From: Nannobrachium achirus | Lineage: Eukaryota > Chordata > Actinopteri > Myctophiformes > Myctophidae | Length of the DNA stretch: 64,000 nucleotides | Direction of reading: 5' to 3' | Assembly: GCA_963921795.1 (NCBI GenBank) | Contig: OY997657.1 | Location: forward strand, 30,827,543-30,891,542 | Shown here: positions 63,128 through 64,000 of the stretch, piece after piece | Layout: every line of letters begins with the position of its first letter | Numbering within the stretch: the first letter of the stretch is position 1 | Program-made: the position numbers and the translations under genes | The notes under the pieces: generated by a model | What the model was told of the DNA's origin: nothing | What the model saw: the letters and a program-made list of their open reading frames with translations, nothing else | Databases searched by the model: none

Positions 63128-63755
63128 CTAATGAGTTTTTAGTCTGAACACCTTGGAGAGAGCTGCTTTGGCACTAGAGTAAATCAAGTAAGATTCCCCT
63201 TCAGAGGTGAAAAACTCCCAGTCGCTACATCCAATAGTTGGGAGCCAGTGAACAGGAACAAATCCTTCGTATCCCTGCCACCTGACAATAGAAGAGAGAT
63301 GGTTCCCATAAATCAAAGCTATACATGTATTTATTGGCTTTGACCTTGATACCTGGCCTAAATAGAGTGTTGATCTGTTCCTGTTGGTTCTCTCTTATGA
63401 CGTGAATACTCACATGTTTTAATTAATTAAATTAGTACTTTTAAATTAGTATGTTTTCATGACATGAGTACTACTTCAGAATGAAAATAAATCCACTAGA
63501 ATGTGGTGGTGAACTCCTGGTCTAAACCAAACATCCCAAAGCTATGCAACATTGCCCCAATGTAGGCCTACGGTACGTGTAACAATAAAGGCTTTCAGTC
63601 TACTGTTTCACATTAGGGATAGTTATTTGTTGTTATGTGTATGAGATCGGTACCTGTACAGAATGCTGTTTAAAGAGTAGGATTCTCCATCAAAGGAATT
63701 GGCAACAACCAAGAAATGCTCATCCTCCAGGCTGAAGAATTCCCAGTCCACTGCA
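63128..63755 (-). CDS. tspear: EAR-repeat protein, last two coding exons (probable tspear)
   Basis: Exons 63654-63755 and 63128-63281 on the minus strand, joined TACAG|GTGG. They read [60 protein letters not shown], then [20 protein letters not shown]-His-stop. These are EAR (EPTP) beta-propeller repeats with DWEFF cores, as in LGI proteins and TSPEAR. The NS-LYRWQ-YEGFV-VH-LPT-GC-DWE order and the IYSSAK...RLKT ending fit the C-terminus of TSPEAR, a secreted protein tied to Notch signalling, hearing and tooth/hair development. The rest of the gene is beyond the window. LGI is the main alternative. Confidence 0.78.
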
Positions 63756-63916
63756 CTAGAGAGATAGATGAGATGAGATGAGATTAGTGTAGGCAGACAT
63801 GTAAATAATATGCTGTAACTTTTTCAATATATACTAAAGACACTCTGTATACCGTAGTTACTGTAGATAAAGTATTCTCCCAGGATGTATAACATACACG
63901 TTACATCTGCCACTGC

Positions 63917-63919
<3 letters not shown>

Positions 63920-63997
<78 letters not shown>
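63920..63997. repeat. (TG)n microsatellite at window end
   Basis: At least 38 TG repeats running to the last bases of the window, inside the presumed tspear intron. Confidence 0.95.
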
Positions 63998-63998
<1 letters not shown>

Positions 63999-64000
63999 AC

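Noticed and set aside
63128-63755. LGI-family gene
   Set aside because: EAR repeats fit LGI too, but the SSAK...RLKT ending and WQGYEGFV linker fit TSPEAR better; kept only as the alternative.

Overview
The window is nuclear DNA from a teleost fish. The evidence is spliced vertebrate genes with consistent GT/AG junctions and intron phases, long (CA)n/(TG)n tracts, and many fish-type DNA transposons, MITEs and tRNA-derived SINE pieces. I could not fix the species.

Region 1 (1-19.5 kb, plus strand) is the body and 3' end of triadin (trdn), the junctional sarcoplasmic-reticulum protein of striated muscle. I place 40 exons; the true 5' end lies left of the window. All visible internal exons are phase 1-1. 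Two are enormous Lys/Glu/Pro (KEKE-type) exons of about 675 and 467 codons, and most of the rest are micro-exons of 10-33 codons. Exon cassettes have been duplicated together with their introns. The last exon carries the conserved triadin C-terminus.

Region 2 (19.5-37.7 kb) is a gene-poor repeat zone. It holds the trdn 3' UTR, then two opposed arrays of decayed tRNA-Leu-like units (22.9-24.9 kb, with outliers to 34.1 kb), a MITE inserted in the array, a 34-bp minisatellite with a folded-back start, and a 6.6-kb interval bounded by inverted CACACGG ends and CATATATG-rich arrays. That interval contains a relic of a spliced minus-strand gene with a BEN-like segment and a LINE fragment. A candidate solo LTR and microsatellites follow.

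Region 3 (38.0-39.4 kb, minus strand) is an intact four-exon fabp7 (brain-type fatty-acid-binding protein, 132 aa). trdn and FABP7 are also near neighbours in mammals, which supports both calls.

Region 4 (41.5-61.9 kb, minus strand) is a complete usp40 deubiquitinase gene: 32 coding exons, about 1286 aa, all frames joining cleanly. Its introns contain hAT-like elements, TA-flanked MITEs, a SINE and long (CA)n tracts that touch splice donors.

Region 5 (63.1-64 kb, minus strand) is the last two coding exons of an EAR-repeat protein, best matched to tspear. It lies upstream of usp40 on the same strand; the window ends in a (TG)n tract.

Several short palindromic sequences recur across the window and belong to no family I can name. 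They, the tRNA-like arrays, the 6.6-kb element and the trdn exon expansion are the most interesting content.
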